This document shows positions 46,021 through 64,000 of a stretch of 64,000 nt of DNA, piece after piece. Position 1 is the stretch's first letter. Every line of letters begins with the position of its first letter. The notes beneath the pieces were generated by a model. It worked only from the letters and a program-made list of their open reading frames with translations, had not been told where the DNA came from and searched no databases. Source of the stretch: Solea solea (Eukaryota; Chordata; Actinopteri; Pleuronectiformes; Soleidae); assembly GCF_958295425.1 (NCBI RefSeq), contig NC_081149.1, forward strand, positions 22,243,964 through 22,307,963, in the 5' to 3' direction. A program made the position numbers and the translations under genes.

Positions 46021-47300
46021 CACGTTGGCTGTATCATGAAAAATACGTGCTTTACACGATAAAAGCTCCAAGATAAATGTTAGGAAAACCCGCAACGGAA
46101 AGAACACGAGGCTTTTTGGTGTAATTATTGTTAACGTGTGGTATTTGTGTTCTTGTATACAACACAAAGTATTCGACTCCTGTCTTCTTTGTCTTTCGTC
46201 CTTTTTTTGGTGTTTTACGTCGGTTGACATCAGTAATGTTGCATTATTGTCTCCTGAATCCACACCTTAACTATGCTTATTGATCTAATAATGACTAATC
46301 AAACTAAACACACTGTATATTAATTCACCAATCGTTTTATGTCTTTAAAATGGAAGCAATTGGGTAAATAAAAATTAAATGTCTCAAAATATTTTTTGTT
46401 TCTTTATTAAATACTAAAATATTTGGAAAACAGTAGCCAGGTTCAATTGACTCATAAATAAATGACTACACTAAGTGTAGCCAGGTTCAATTGACTCATA
46501 AATAAATGACTACACTAAGTGTTAATGAACTTGCCAGGGATTTTGACACTTAAACATGTGTCAGTTGATAACTTTATTATGATGTTATAAACAATGTATT
46601 CTACAAAATAAAGTCACCCCTCCCCCCATAACATTGAGCAGCACTATGTAAGATTATATCTCCTAACTCTTTCATTTTCATACAGTCCCTAAAACCAAAA
46701 TGCAGAGGATTACAATTGATCAGGTTTTTCCATTTGTTCAGATTAAAAAAAACAAACAAAAAAAACATTTAAATAGTTCAGAAAATCAGCTATGTGGTGC
46801 ATTGAGTGTTTTTCCTCATTTACAATATTAGAATGCCTCTCCTTTTTTTTTACATTCATGTGTGTGTCACATGTTGCTGATTATCTGATCTATTTAAATG
46901 CAGCACATCCTGTCATGAAGCAGTAAGAGACACACAAAGGCTGTGTCTCTCACCTATCATGTCTCTGGAGACAATCGCTTTCAGTGTAATAATTATTATT
47001 ATATTTTTATTTCATTGGAACAGGTTGGGGAAAAGAACACACTCTCATGTATTTTCCGGATAAAAATAGACTTCGACGCCAATCAAGCGAAACCATCCTT
47101 CATCTTTCAGAGTTTAAAACAATAAATAATCACACAAATGGGTAAAAAACATGATTAATGATATCTACTAAAACCTTTCAGGAATCTCTTAGGGTTATTG
47201 CTCAGTAGTTGCCACAGTCTAACCACAGCATATACTGTAGGTGTGATCACTGATCACTGATGATTGAAAGCCCCTCAGGGCAGACTTTATCTTCGTCTGT
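46021..47300. other. atg4d 3' UTR and spacer to smarca4
   Basis: No exon found. Minus-strand AATAAA signals for atg4d lie at 47011-47006 and 46578-46573, giving a 3' UTR of roughly 0.3 or 0.7 kb. The rest is AT-rich spacer with a perfect 44-bp tandem duplication at 46433-46520. Confidence 0.5.
46433..46520. repeat. Perfect 44-bp tandem duplication
   Basis: The unit at 46433-46476, starting GTAGCCAGGTTCAATTGACT, is repeated identically at 46477-46520. Identity over 44 bp implies a recent event. Confidence 0.95.
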
Positions 47301-50300
47301 TTATAACAGAACAAACTCGTCCATGCTGTTGCTCGTGTCCACTCTCTTGCATTTGGTTGTCCTCTGGATATAGGTGAGGTTTGTGGGTGCATGACTTTGC
47401 TCCTCTTCCTGACTGTGTCCCTCTGCAAATATAAACATGGGGTATGTCTCTGCAGATGTGGAGAGAGCCTGTAAGACAAAGAGCCAGATTCCAGATCAAG
47501 TGGAACTACAAAAACTTACAGTTTACACCAGCTATGACAGAAATATTAGAATACAAATGTGTGCAAAATGTATACATAGCGAGAGTCACACGCCCCAGTC
47601 ACCTACCTCACTAACAGTTGTGCACAAGGATTCAAAGTCCTTTTGACCATTAGCATAGAAACCTATGGTGCAGCTGGGGTCCATACGTGAGACCGCCATT
47701 TTCCTGGGATATTTACAGTGAAAGGACTGCAAGTGGAGTACAAAAAAAAACAAAAAAACATCTCCTTAAGAGTCAGAGAAAATATATGCTACACTTTTTT
47801 AAGCAGACATTATACAATTTACTTTATAGTTTCCATGGGGACATAAATAAATAGAAACATTAACATAATAATTATCCAGCTGTCAGCATTACACATAACC
47901 AACCACATGGTGCACAGACCCTTATATTCCACAGAAATTAAAAGCATATTCCACTGTCTATGGCCAAATCTTATTTAAAATACTTCCTTCTCTTATTATT
48001 ATTTTCAAGACAATCTTTGTTTAAATGTTGACTGCTAAATAACCCTACCATGCCTGACAGAACAGGAACATTCTTTTCTGGTACACATACTGGTTCATAC
48101 AGTCTTAGTCTTCAGCATTTCATCAATAACACTTATACTATTAGAACATTTACATGAGTATCTCTAAAGCCAATGATTACAGGGAACAAATACAGTCTGG
48201 AGAAACTCCACTAATTAGAAACATCATAATTTGACTTTTGTCGACAATAACACGTTACTCTGATATAATCCAATATAATGAATACTGTGGTATTACATGA
48301 ACAACTGGTGGGTTTGAGGAAGGGTTACTCTGTGTAGGGCTGCAGGGATACAGAAGGGGATGAAGAAAAGTTAGGGGACACTTTTCCACTATACAGTTCC
48401 AGCGTGACTCGGCACAGCATGGCTGTGACATCGGCACAGCACTGCTGTGACATCGGTACAGCACTGCTGTGACATCGGCACAGCACTGCTGTGACATCGT
48501 TTTATATGCCACACACACTTGACTTTTAAAGTAGTTATTTTCAGTGCAACTGAATTACAAGACTCAGTTAATTAAAAAGTACATACTTCCTGCATGGCCA
48601 GACCACAGACTCTGTCTGACACAGTCACTGACCTGAAATACGGCGGAAGGGGTTGTGATGCGGCTTTCAGCAGTACTGTCACTAAACACACCAGACTCCT
48701 CTGTTAAATATTGAGATTTTAGACATTTCCTTGCTAAATGTTGGAAATTAACACTACAGCTCAACATTGTTTTTGTTTTTTCCCTGTGTCGGACGTGACA
48801 CGCTCATGAGTCTTCCCGTGCCGACACTCTCTGACCAATCAGTGACATTTAGAATCCGCTCAGCTCGCTTGGAACCTCCTCAGAGCAGGTTCTAAAAAAG
48901 TACCAGGTACCAGGCACTATCACTAATGGAAAAGCAAAAAAAAAATGATTAGAGTTGAGTCGTGCCGAGTCGTGCTGGAACTGTGTAGTGGAAAAGTGTC
49001 ATAAGTGAGCACAGCCGTCACAGGAGGAACCAAGCAGAAAGCAAAAAAAGAAGAAGAGCATTTGATACTTCCTTTTACCTCCAAGGGAAAGTTCTTCTTT
49101 GTTATATCCACTGTGGGCTGACAGTAATGAGGGTCCAGGTACAGCAGATTGTTATCTTCCCAAAGGCAGGGCCAGAGAAAGCAAAAACAGAGTGAGGTGT
49201 GACATCAAACAGCACAGCATGATAAGCATGATAATTATGGCGTAGACTGCTCTGCACATACAGTACCTTGGAAGCCAACGAAGAACAAAGAATGCTTTGG
49301 TTTTCCCCCGATAATTCCGATGCAACATTTTAACGTCAGAAGTTTCTATAAAAAAAGAAAGAATATTTTCTTCTTCTTCCTTCATTAAACTGTTTTTCAC
49401 TTAAAGACATTTAACAGTCAAGCTGCAGTGTTAGGCAGTAATGTATTACTCTGATAACCACATGATAAGTAGAGTAATATTAATGACAGTTTTAAGGAGT
49501 AATATGTAATGTAAGTTAAAATTGTCTTTAAATACTTGGACACAGTTAACATAGGCAGGATTGAGCTCTTGTCCTCCGAGTCGCACGGGAACCAGTATGA
49601 TGACGGACTTCCAGGATTGAGGCGGAGGTCGCTCACACAACCGTTTCACATTCTCTTTGTAGACTGGACAGACAAAGACAAGAAGAGAAGGACGCAAACA
49701 GGTCCACGTGGTCTATTAAATGCTTTCTCCTCCATTTTGAATGATTTTGTTCACAAGAACAAACACACCCACCCCCCATTTTATCCAAACCACAGATGAA
49801 TGTTTGACTGACACATTTCTATGTTTGCACAGTCGGTTTTGCGATGCCTTCAGAACAGAGAGCAAATGCAACAATGAAAGAAATCACTCACTGGTGCAGT
49901 CCTGTGCCACATAGACAGCTAGATTTTGAAGGTCTGCAAATGCTGCCACCGCCTTCCTGGAAGACAGAATGGTGTTCATTATTATGTCTTGATCAAAGCT
50001 GGTCAAAGAAACTGTGCTGGAGTGTGATCCGCTTCAGGTCTCACTGGAGGATATGGGCTACAATGGAGGGACCGTACCAGTCCCCAGCTTTTTTCCCTGA
50101 GCTTTTGCCCAATTCCACCATCTGGTGTATTCCAAAGGGGGCTGATGGGTGGTCTGCCAACCATGAAACGACCTTTCTGTGTGTGGGCTCTGTGGGTCTG
50201 TCCAGGAGGGAACCCAAGCTCAGTTTTCGGCTCCTTTTATTAGACCCTTCCTGGAAAGTCTGTCCACAGTCAGCAGGACGGCTCTCTAAGTCCATGTCGT

Positions 50301-51744
50301 CTTTGAACACATGGTGGCTCACAGACCAAGTCCAACCTTAACGTGAGAAAACAGTGTGACTGTTGCTTCAAAGAACAATACGTTTTTTCTACTTCAATCT
50401 ACTGTTATTTACTAGATTGGGATTTTTTTTTTAGTGGATTACATATTTGACATTGCAGAGTGGTGGTGTGTGTTCTCACCTGGTGGCATTAAGTGTAAGA
50501 GGAGGCCTTGAGCCAGCAGCATCTGCCCCGTACGCAGAACACAACCCCAGCCGCTGTCAGTTGTCAGAGAGCACCCGCCCAGAGGAGGGAACCCCCGCCT
50601 ATACGTCAACCACAGGAGGGACACAAAGGTGCGGCGGAAGTGCTCTCTTTCCCCTGACACAGATGCACAGCTTGAATGTTAAATTTCCTCTTTGCGCTTC
50701 AGAAGAATGAATTCGCTATTTTGGAAGCGCAGCAAATGCTAGAGGCCTCACCTTCATCCTTGAGCTCATAGGATTTTCCAAGCATGATCACAGGAGAGCT
50801 CTTGCTGAATTTGGATTTCTGCTTCAAGGTCCAGCCTGTTGACAAATAAAGAACACACTGCCGTTAAAAATGTTATTTTTTAGGACAAGTATTTTTGTCC
50901 TAATTAGCACATCTGTTCCTGAGTTATGAGGACAGGGCATGTGCGAAGGAAAATTCTCCACGATAAAATACTGATAAATTCATAAAGGGTTACATTATTC
51001 AGCTTTACAGTAGTAAGTAGTTCACGCTAGATTGCCTGTTGTTCCTTAAGATAATGAGAGAAATGATTAGATGCAGAAACCATGCTCTACTCAAGGTTGT
51101 CTCCACTGAAATCACAACCCATCACAACTGGACCCAAGTTCTAATTAATGCTAAGGTCACAGACCGGTCTGAATCTGGGAGCCTGCTGTTCATGTCTGAC
51201 GTTACCTCTGTTCTCTCAGTACTGAGCTGTTTTCAAAAACTTCACATTCAGGCATTTTGGATATACCACATTCATGAATACAATACTCATTATATTGCTG
51301 TATTGTTTTGCAAATATTGTGGTTTTCTGATCGTGAGATTGTGTTGTATTGAAATCTCGAACCACTAGTTAAAAGCACGCGTTTAGCCATGTGACTCTCT
51401 CCTCCTTTGAGCGGAATTGGAAGGCTTATACTTACTGCATCCATGAGTTCTCTGGGGGTGGGGAGGATGGAGATATAAATACAGACCATTTACATACAGA
51501 CAGGCAACTAGAAAACATAATGCGCCACCATACTACAGTTGTTATCACTATCGTCAAACTGACCATATTTCACACTGTTCCACGCTGAGACCAGCTTAGA
51601 TCTGAGCTTCCCTTTGTCCTCCGTCTCCTGGTCTTCCCTGCGCACTTCTACAACCTCAGGCCTGGCAGAGTCAGAGGACAGAAAGAGCCAGTCGTCCGTT
51701 ATGTCATCTGCAGGGGACTGACCCTCCTGGTGAGATAAGGACAT
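47301..51744 (-). CDS. atg4d: ATG4D autophagy cysteine peptidase
   Basis: C54-family protease that processes and delipidates Atg8/LC3/GABARAP proteins. Ten exons give 455 aa: 51744-51564, 50835-50752, 50653-50480, 50336-50045, 49956-49892, 49663-49536, 49345-49267, 49155-49079, 47726-47607, 47468-47301. Catalytic Cys is about residue 126 (TTDSGWGC); Asp and His are about 342 and 344 (YLDPHYCQP). [18 protein letters not shown] and [11 protein letters not shown] are family signatures. It ends [27 protein letters not shown] and SETYPMF-like stretches fit ATG4D better than ATG4C, and in human KRI1 and ATG4D are neighbours. The start is uncertain. An upstream exon (53504-53485) has ATGATGGAACCTGAACTGAG before a donor; using the acceptor at 51746 it would add seven residues in frame (MMEPELS), while the alternative acceptor at 51762 would leave the ATG at 51744 as start. 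The DEVD caspase site of human ATG4D is absent. Confidence 0.93.
48377..49000. mobile_element. MITE with 37-bp inverted ends in atg4d intron
   Basis: Left end 48377-48413 (GACACTTTTCCACTATACAG) and right end 48964-49000 are inverted copies with three mismatches. The interior includes 'AGCTCGCTTGGAACCTCCTC' and 'AAGTACCAGGTACCAGG', typical of a fish DNA-transposon derivative. No transposase frame. A target duplication is not clear, so the superfamily is left open. Confidence 0.8.
48410..48499. repeat. 22-bp minisatellite inside the MITE
   Basis: Three full units of GCTGTGACATCGGCACAGCACT (48422-48487, one C-to-T variant) plus partial units on both sides. It sits directly inside the left inverted end. 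Confidence 0.95.
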
Positions 51745-52224
51745 GCTGGGCTTCGTAACAACTGCAGGACCGGACCAAGACTGAGTGAGGAGAATTTCTC
51801 CTTATCTGCGTGACAACCTACGCAAACACAGTGAGAACACAGAACACCAGTGTACACCATTAAACAACAACAATAGCCTGATTTTCATGCGTTTAAAAGA
51901 AAGCACATCTGCGCCTGGAGGTGATGGGTTAATGTTAAGCACAGCAGAGTCAGTAATTCTCCATGACAGTAAGTAAAGACTCGGATCACCTGACTGCACC
52001 CTGTGACTCAAGGAATTTCACTCATATCAGTTTAGCTGCTGCAGTAGATCTGCTGGTATCCAGCAATACTCCCACATATTCAGTTTCCTCTTTTGAAAAC
52101 ATCACATCAACATGTTACTGTGAAAGTACTCACATCCCCAGATCTCCATACAAACGTGTTAAAAATACTCCATTCTAACTAAGAAAGGTAAGTAAAAGAA
52201 CAGCAAAATACTGTTTTTGCACAA

Positions 52225-52565
52225 AAAACTCTGCTGTGCCAATCTCAGCTGATATACGGCAATAGGCAGGGTACACCCTGGACAGATCATCAGTCCATCA
52301 CAGGGACACATCGAGACAAACAACTATTCAACCATTCACTCTCACTCTCACACCTACGGTCAATCTAGAGTGTGCAATTCACCTAATCCCCATATTGCAT
52401 GTTTTTGGACTGTGGGAAGAAGCTGGAGAACCTGGAGAAAACCCCCCCCCACACACACAGGGAGAACATGCAAACTCTATGCAGAAAAGACATTGTTCCA
52501 ACCTGGGTCTACTTGCTGCAAAGGCAAGAGTTCAAACCACTACACCAACCGTGTGGTCCTGTCGT
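52225..52565 (+). repeat. Dispersed repeat family C, long copy
   Basis: Contains 'GGCAGGGTACACCCTGGACA', 'ACCTACGGTCAATCTAGAGT', 'TTTTTGGACTGTGGGAAGA' and 'GGGAGAACATGCAAACTC' in the expected order. It is the most complete copy in the window. It lies in the atg4d 5' intron. Confidence 0.8.
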
Positions 52566-52734
52566 CTACATATACGCATTGTTAATATTATGGGGTGCTG
52601 CGGGTTAAACTAGTTTTAACCGCTTTGTGTACAGTAGGCTACAGTGTGTCCCAACTGAGGAGTCAGTGCCTCCAAAGAGTCACGAAGAAATATAGAATAA
52701 TGTAATCTCTTTTAGCCTCGAGGCTGGGTCAAAT

Positions 52735-52946
52735 TTAATTTATTAAATTAACAACACAAATGAAAAAGATTCAGTTTTAATGATTTCTTTGTAATATGGA
52801 GCGAAGAAACCAGAATATATTCACATTAAAGAAGCTAAAATAAATAGAAATCTTGCTTTAATGTGAAAAAACCCTCCGAACCGATAAGCCGATGATCAAA
52901 ATAGTTGACGATTCATTTAGTAATTCGAGTAAATGTCTCAGCCCTA
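52735..52946. repeat. Dispersed repeat family A, copy 4
   Basis: Contains 'TTTTAATGATTTCTTTGTAA', 'ATCAAAATAGTTGACGATTC' and a CAGCCCT end. Same orientation as copy 2. It lies in the atg4d 5' intron. Confidence 0.75.
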
Positions 52947-53484
52947 AAGGAATAAAATAATATTAGACAAATCCATAACAAGTAAACTGTATATGTGAGG
53001 TATATTACATGTATGTAGCTCCTCTATAATCAAACTTGCTCATATATTTAACTCACACAGAAAAAGACATTGTTCACTGTTTCACTGCCCTGAAATCTAT
53101 ATTAAACACGTCATCATTTAAAATAACTTTAAAAACAATATAATCTACTGCTTTCCCAAACTATGACACAATGGTGGACACATTGTTTCGACTAAAACAT
53201 ACATGTAAGTATGTGAATGAAGTGTTTGATACATTTTTGATACAACTTACATCACAGCCGCGTACTTGCAACTAGCAACGTAATTACGCGACAGCGACGT
53301 CGCACAAACAAATATAAACAGCACTTTTTAAAAAAACAACGAGATATTGAACATTTGTGAATGAAATACTATTTAAAAAAGATTACATTTTCATTTTCAT
53401 GTGACACTGACTTGAGTAACTTACAGGTACATTCAAACTGCGAGCTTTGTGAAATGCATCGTTTGTTTTTCTTGTTCCTTTTAC

Positions 53485-53700
53485 CTCAGTTCAGGTTCCA
53501 TCATCGTTGCTCCTTCTCCAGGACTCAGTCTCTGTGTGGAGAGGACATCTAGTTCGTCCGTCTCGCTTTAGTCGATATCAAAACTGCCTCAGCTTGAACG
53601 ACATAGAAATTAATTTGCTCTTACTTCCTGTTTACAGTGGTCACGTGCCGTCCGTGCTGTGACTGGTCAACAAAGAACCAATGAGAGCGAGCCGAGGACT
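53485..53700 (-). promoter_or_regulatory. atg4d: atg4d first exon and promoter
   Basis: A minus-strand donor CTGAG|GTAAAA at 53485 closes a first exon that runs up to about 53580. Upstream of it an inverted CCAAT (plus-strand CCAATGAG near 53679) and a TCACGTGCC E-box (plus strand, near 53641) are present. The start site is not defined. Confidence 0.5.
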
Positions 53701-54106
53701 CAGCTCCTGTCTCATGGTTTATTGTATTTTATTTAGTTATTTATTTAGTTTTGTTAGTTTACATTTTACACACCTCAATAATCTAAAAGTAATAAATACA
53801 ACTAACACATAAACTAACAATAAAATAAAATCAAAAGAGGAAAAAGAATTGGACTTGTAACTGAATGGTTGCTAGGTGAAACCCCTGGTAACCCCTTAGC
53901 AAGGAACTCACTCAAAAATATAAATGCCGATGTGTACCTAAAAGGCCGTGTCGCTAGGGGGCGACAAGCATTTTTCAAAAGACAATTTTGTACCTGTTGG
54001 CTTCAGTCCAATTTACCAATTTGAAAGAAAAAATTAACAATAATTGTCCATACAATAAATACTTGCAGGAATAAATGCAAACATATGTATATATATGTGT
54101 ATATAC

Positions 54107-54176
<70 letters not shown>

Positions 54177-54960
54177 GTATATATACATATATATATAACG
54201 GTTGATGCCACACACACAAGACAAGTGGCTCAGAATAAAATGAAACAACTAAAACATATTAAGAAAATGCTTAGATTAAAAGGTGGGTTTTAAGATTATG
54301 TTTTAAACTTTTCCTCTTGCAGACACGTCAAATGAAAGGTTCAGTGTGTAAAATTCCGATGAAATATGTTCAATTGGCAGAAATTGGAGATAAAAAAAGA
54401 TCAAATTACTCTTCTTTTAACAATTAACAATCACCTGATTTTATGAAATGTTGTTATTACACCAGAATGAGCCTTTTGACTTTTGTATGCCATGTTTTTA
54501 TAGTACCCCACAATGGACAAAATAAACATATTTTGAGTTCTGATGATAACTAAAGGCTGTAGAGATTCACTAACGAGATATTCAGGTGCAACATTCAATT
54601 GTACCAATAAATGTTCCAAAATGTTACACACTGTACCTTTAGGTACATTATTGGGGCAAAGGTTTACTGTTGGCCTCCAATCGAATCCCCAGTATAAATC
54701 TTTTGTTTCAGAATTTCTTGAAAATACACAAGAACTGAAATCCTTTCTTGATAATCTGACATAAATTAATTCACAACATTGTTGATAACTGGTGTGTAAC
54801 CTTTATCATTTTTGATCAAAAATCAAAAATTTGATCAGAAAGAAAAGATTTAATGTGTTGTGTATGTTGTGAAATCTTGATTTCTAATATGAATTTACTT
54901 TTAGGATTATAATGTTAGCAGTAGAAGTAAAAAAGTGAGACAAACAGAGGAGTTTCGCTG
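53701..54960. other. Spacer between mast1 3' end and atg4d promoter
   Basis: AT-rich, with no exon supported. It holds a (TA)n microsatellite at 54066-54198. Otherwise nothing is recognised. Confidence 0.6.
54066..54198. repeat. (TA)n compound microsatellite
   Basis: TATG/TGTA units flank an uninterrupted run of about 30 TA units (54111-54170). Open frames on both strands encode only Tyr/Ile repeats. Confidence 0.95.
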
Positions 54961-56881
54961 CATTTTATTACATATCTGCACTGTAGGCTTTTTGCATTAG
55001 TTTTTCACAATGCTGTCTAATATGTAACCATGTAATGAAGAACAACAGTCAGAGATAGTTGTTATTGTAAAAAAGTCAAACACTTGGACACAGATGGACA
55101 TGACGACAACAGCACAACTTCAGATTTATGGAATGACAGTCACACCGGCACTAAAGGGGGCAGCCATACAGTTTTGGTAAGTTTCTCATTAGATTTAAAA
55201 TTCATAAATAACTCATTTCAGTCATAAAACAGAGATTCCTTAGCCGATGACATACAAAATATTTAAATTAATAATAAAAAAAAGATAGGGTTTCAATAAA
55301 TACAACAAATAAAAAAATATAAAATAAATATGTAAGAAAAACATATCAGACAAAATAAAGTGCAGTTCATTTCACATTACACACAAAATCACTGATGTTA
55401 AATGGTCAATAGTGTCTGCTTATACTAGAACATTAATGTGTAAAATAAGCTCAGACTGCAGAAACGGAAATGTGTTCATCAACAAAAATTGACTATGCAC
55501 CAGACTCACAATGTCATAAACGGAAAGATCCACAGACTCAGGGCCTCTCCGATGTCGCGTGATGTTGTCCACAAGGTGGCAGTCTAAGACAGCAGCTCTG
55601 AGCCTGGTGTCCAACAATGGCAAGATTACTTTTCCTGTCATACAAGCACAAACAAGACGTCAGCACAATGACGCTCCTGGCTACGCGTGGCCTCCCTGTG
55701 TGTCACTGACCATCACTGACGCTCAGTTTTATGGAACTGGGCACTGATGGATTGCATATTAGTATCATAACATTTAAATGTAAAATAGAAACTCAACAAA
55801 ATATCACATTATCCCTAAATAAAAACACTGGCACTTTTCCTTCACACTTATACAATAAACTGTACCTCTGCATAAATAGAAAAGAGTAAATAAAAGAGCT
55901 TTCCTAATCTTCTCCTGTGTTAAGTGCTACTTCCATTAATGTTCTTTACACACGCATCACTCTCAGCACACTGTATTCGTGTGTAGCCTATAATATACAA
56001 AACAGTATACAGTAATTGCACATTTCACTATCACGATCAGTGGAGACGTTGAAAACACAACGAGCTTGCTTGGCTTATTGCAAACCCCTGTCCTCCACGT
56101 GTCCTGCTCTTCTTGTCTATTACACAATGTAAACTTAGTACAGACACTGACATAACGAGCAGATTGCATAGTGTCCCTGTGCAAGTTCATCCAACCTCAA
56201 CCCACACGTCTAACCCCACTGAAAATCAGCCCTTACACGTATTTATCCGACGCAAACCAGCTGATTCACCGTCTGATTGCAACCATTGTGGTGTCTGGTT
56301 CCATTCTCCTGTGTGTGTTTGTTCTATTATTCACTACATGATACGAGGCCAATCCTCCTGCGCCCCGCATCCCTTTGAGTAGCTGAACTTGAGGGAAACA
56401 CAGAGCTGAACTAAATGATGGATGATGGCACTCGAGCTGTTCTGAAATAGTTTGAGTAATGCCCCTGTTCACAGAATCCTGCTCTTTTAACATGTCGTTA
56501 ACAGTTTATCTGCTGGGGTCAGCTGAAATGTTGTTCACAGTGTTCACTACCGTTAAGGTCCGCGTCATCATTTTCACTTAAATAGGTTTTTCAATTTTCC
56601 ACATACAATGTAAGACATGCACTGAGACATACATGTATGCCTTTTTTTCTACTCCCCAAAAAAAACTGTAGACACAACACATTGAGATGGACGTCCGGAA
56701 CATACACACGCCTGCTTTATGATACCATGTGCGCACATTTATTCAACAGTAGCTGATGCATCTTTGTCTGTTTGGTGTCACTTCTCCAGGTTTCTGTATC
56801 TCCCCTTCACGCTGAGTCATGATATGTCAGTATGATGCTACAGTAAAAAGCCTTAGTCTCTCTCCCCCTCTCTCTTTTACA
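54961..56881 (-). other. mast1: Probable mast1 3' UTR
   Basis: About 1.9 kb after the mast1 stop without another exon. A minus-strand AATAAA at 54969-54964 is a possible end; earlier signals cannot be excluded. Open frames here are short and unsupported. Confidence 0.4.
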
Positions 56882-63004
<6,123 letters not shown>

Positions 63005-64000
63005 CTGAGAGAAAAAAAAAAAAACCCAGATGTTTATTTCCGAGTCTTGAAAATCACACACAAGCCTCTCTTGTAGATTTGTGCACTTTTAATATCCCTT
63101 TTTGTTACATCTATTTTATCATTAGAAAATAATTTTAAGTCCATCGTTTTAAACAGGTTTTTTTACCTTCTTCAAAATGATACCGTTGATCCTAAATGTG
63201 ACGTGTCAATATCACGTGTTTGTGGCACAACAGTTTCAAAGCATACTCGCTGAGTGAAAGGCCTCCGAAAATAAGCTCAACCTGAAATGATTGTAACAAC
63301 TGAGAAAATATTGGCCCATTGTTCCGCCAACAGTTAACCATCTCGTTCTTTTTCGTGCTTTGCATGGAAATGAAGACATCAAAAGATGTTTCACACCTGC
63401 GTGGATCGAAGTGTCTGCACTGCTGTAATGCTGCCACACAATTTACAGTTGACAGGGTTATTAAGAAGTGTTTTCCCTTTTCCCCCCTCATCTCTCTCTT
63501 TTTTTCTTTCCTCTATACGCATGAACTCATGGAACATTCTTTACAGTCTATCTCTGCCGACTGAATAAAAGCCTTATTTGAAAGGCAAATATGTTAATTT
63601 GAATCTCTGGCCACTCACTGTCACACACCCACTTATGCAGCTTGTAGCACTTAGACACCTGGGTTGTCAATAGAGTTAACCAAACACACTAAGCTTTAGC
63701 TATGGGTTGGAAATGCATCAATATCCCTCTCAAATAAGTGTCTGCATGAAAAATGTAGACGGCTGAAAGCAAAGAGGAATGTGAAGACAAACTGTGGATC
63801 ATTTTCTCCGTGACAGGTAAGAAATTACTCTTCATCCAAAATGAACTAAAGTTCTTCCTCGTTCTCACAGTATAGTATAGTATAGTATAGTGTACGGTTG
63901 TAATAATGTTTTTGAAATAAAACAGATGGTGGAGCAGTTATGTTTTAGTATTGGTATGTGCATAAACACAGTCTAAAATCATCTCCTGGAAACCCACAGA
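63005..64000 (-). other. mast1: mast1 intron
   Basis: Upstream of the first visible mast1 exon. I could not find the preceding kinase exon (DFG region), so the next exon is beyond the window. A (TATAG)n repeat lies at 63870-63891. Nothing else is recognised. Confidence 0.65.

Noticed and set aside
48410..48499. Regularly spaced repeat resembling a CRISPR array
   Set aside because: Units are directly adjacent with no spacers, inside a transposon in a vertebrate intron.

Overview
The window looks like nuclear DNA of a ray-finned (teleost) fish. Genes are split into many short exons with GT-AG introns. Introns and spacers hold microsatellites and small dispersed repeats of kinds common in percomorph fish. 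Every multi-exon gene I could assemble gives a vertebrate protein of the expected length. I see no operons, CRISPR arrays, phage or plasmid genes, rRNA or tRNA.

All six protein genes read on the minus strand, so each starts at its high coordinate. From left to right they are: spc24 (kinetochore subunit; first coding exons only, continuing off the left edge); kri1 (ribosome biogenesis; 18 exons, 761 aa); ldlr (LDL receptor; 18 exons, 899 aa); smarca4 (BRG1 chromatin remodelling ATPase; 33 coding exons, 1645 aa); atg4d (autophagy cysteine protease; 455 aa); and mast1 (microtubule-associated Ser/Thr kinase; C-terminal 1153 aa, continuing off the right edge). Exon boundaries were set by hand from splice sites and reading phase, and each complete gene closes in frame.

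The human orthologues all lie on 19p13.2-p13.1, so this is a conserved but rearranged and compacted block. The genes do unrelated jobs: chromosome segregation, ribosome assembly, cholesterol uptake, chromatin remodelling, autophagy and cytoskeletal kinase signalling. They are linked by ancestry, not by pathway.

Spacers hold repeats: 9.5-12.8 kb, 23.3-27.9 kb, 46.0-47.0 kb and 53.7-55.0 kb. Likely promoters lie near 2.25 kb (spc24), 9.4 kb (kri1), 23.2 kb (ldlr, with an SRE-like site, CCAAT and GC boxes), 45.7-46.0 kb (smarca4) and 53.5-53.7 kb (atg4d).

I found no new multi-gene system. The observations most worth checking are: a 136-bp almost perfect hairpin palindrome in a smarca4 intron; a GC-AG intron followed by a U12-type donor in spc24; a second NPxF motif at the very C-terminus of the LDL receptor; an SRE/NF-Y/Sp1-like cluster upstream of ldlr; and a poly-alanine tract in BRG1.
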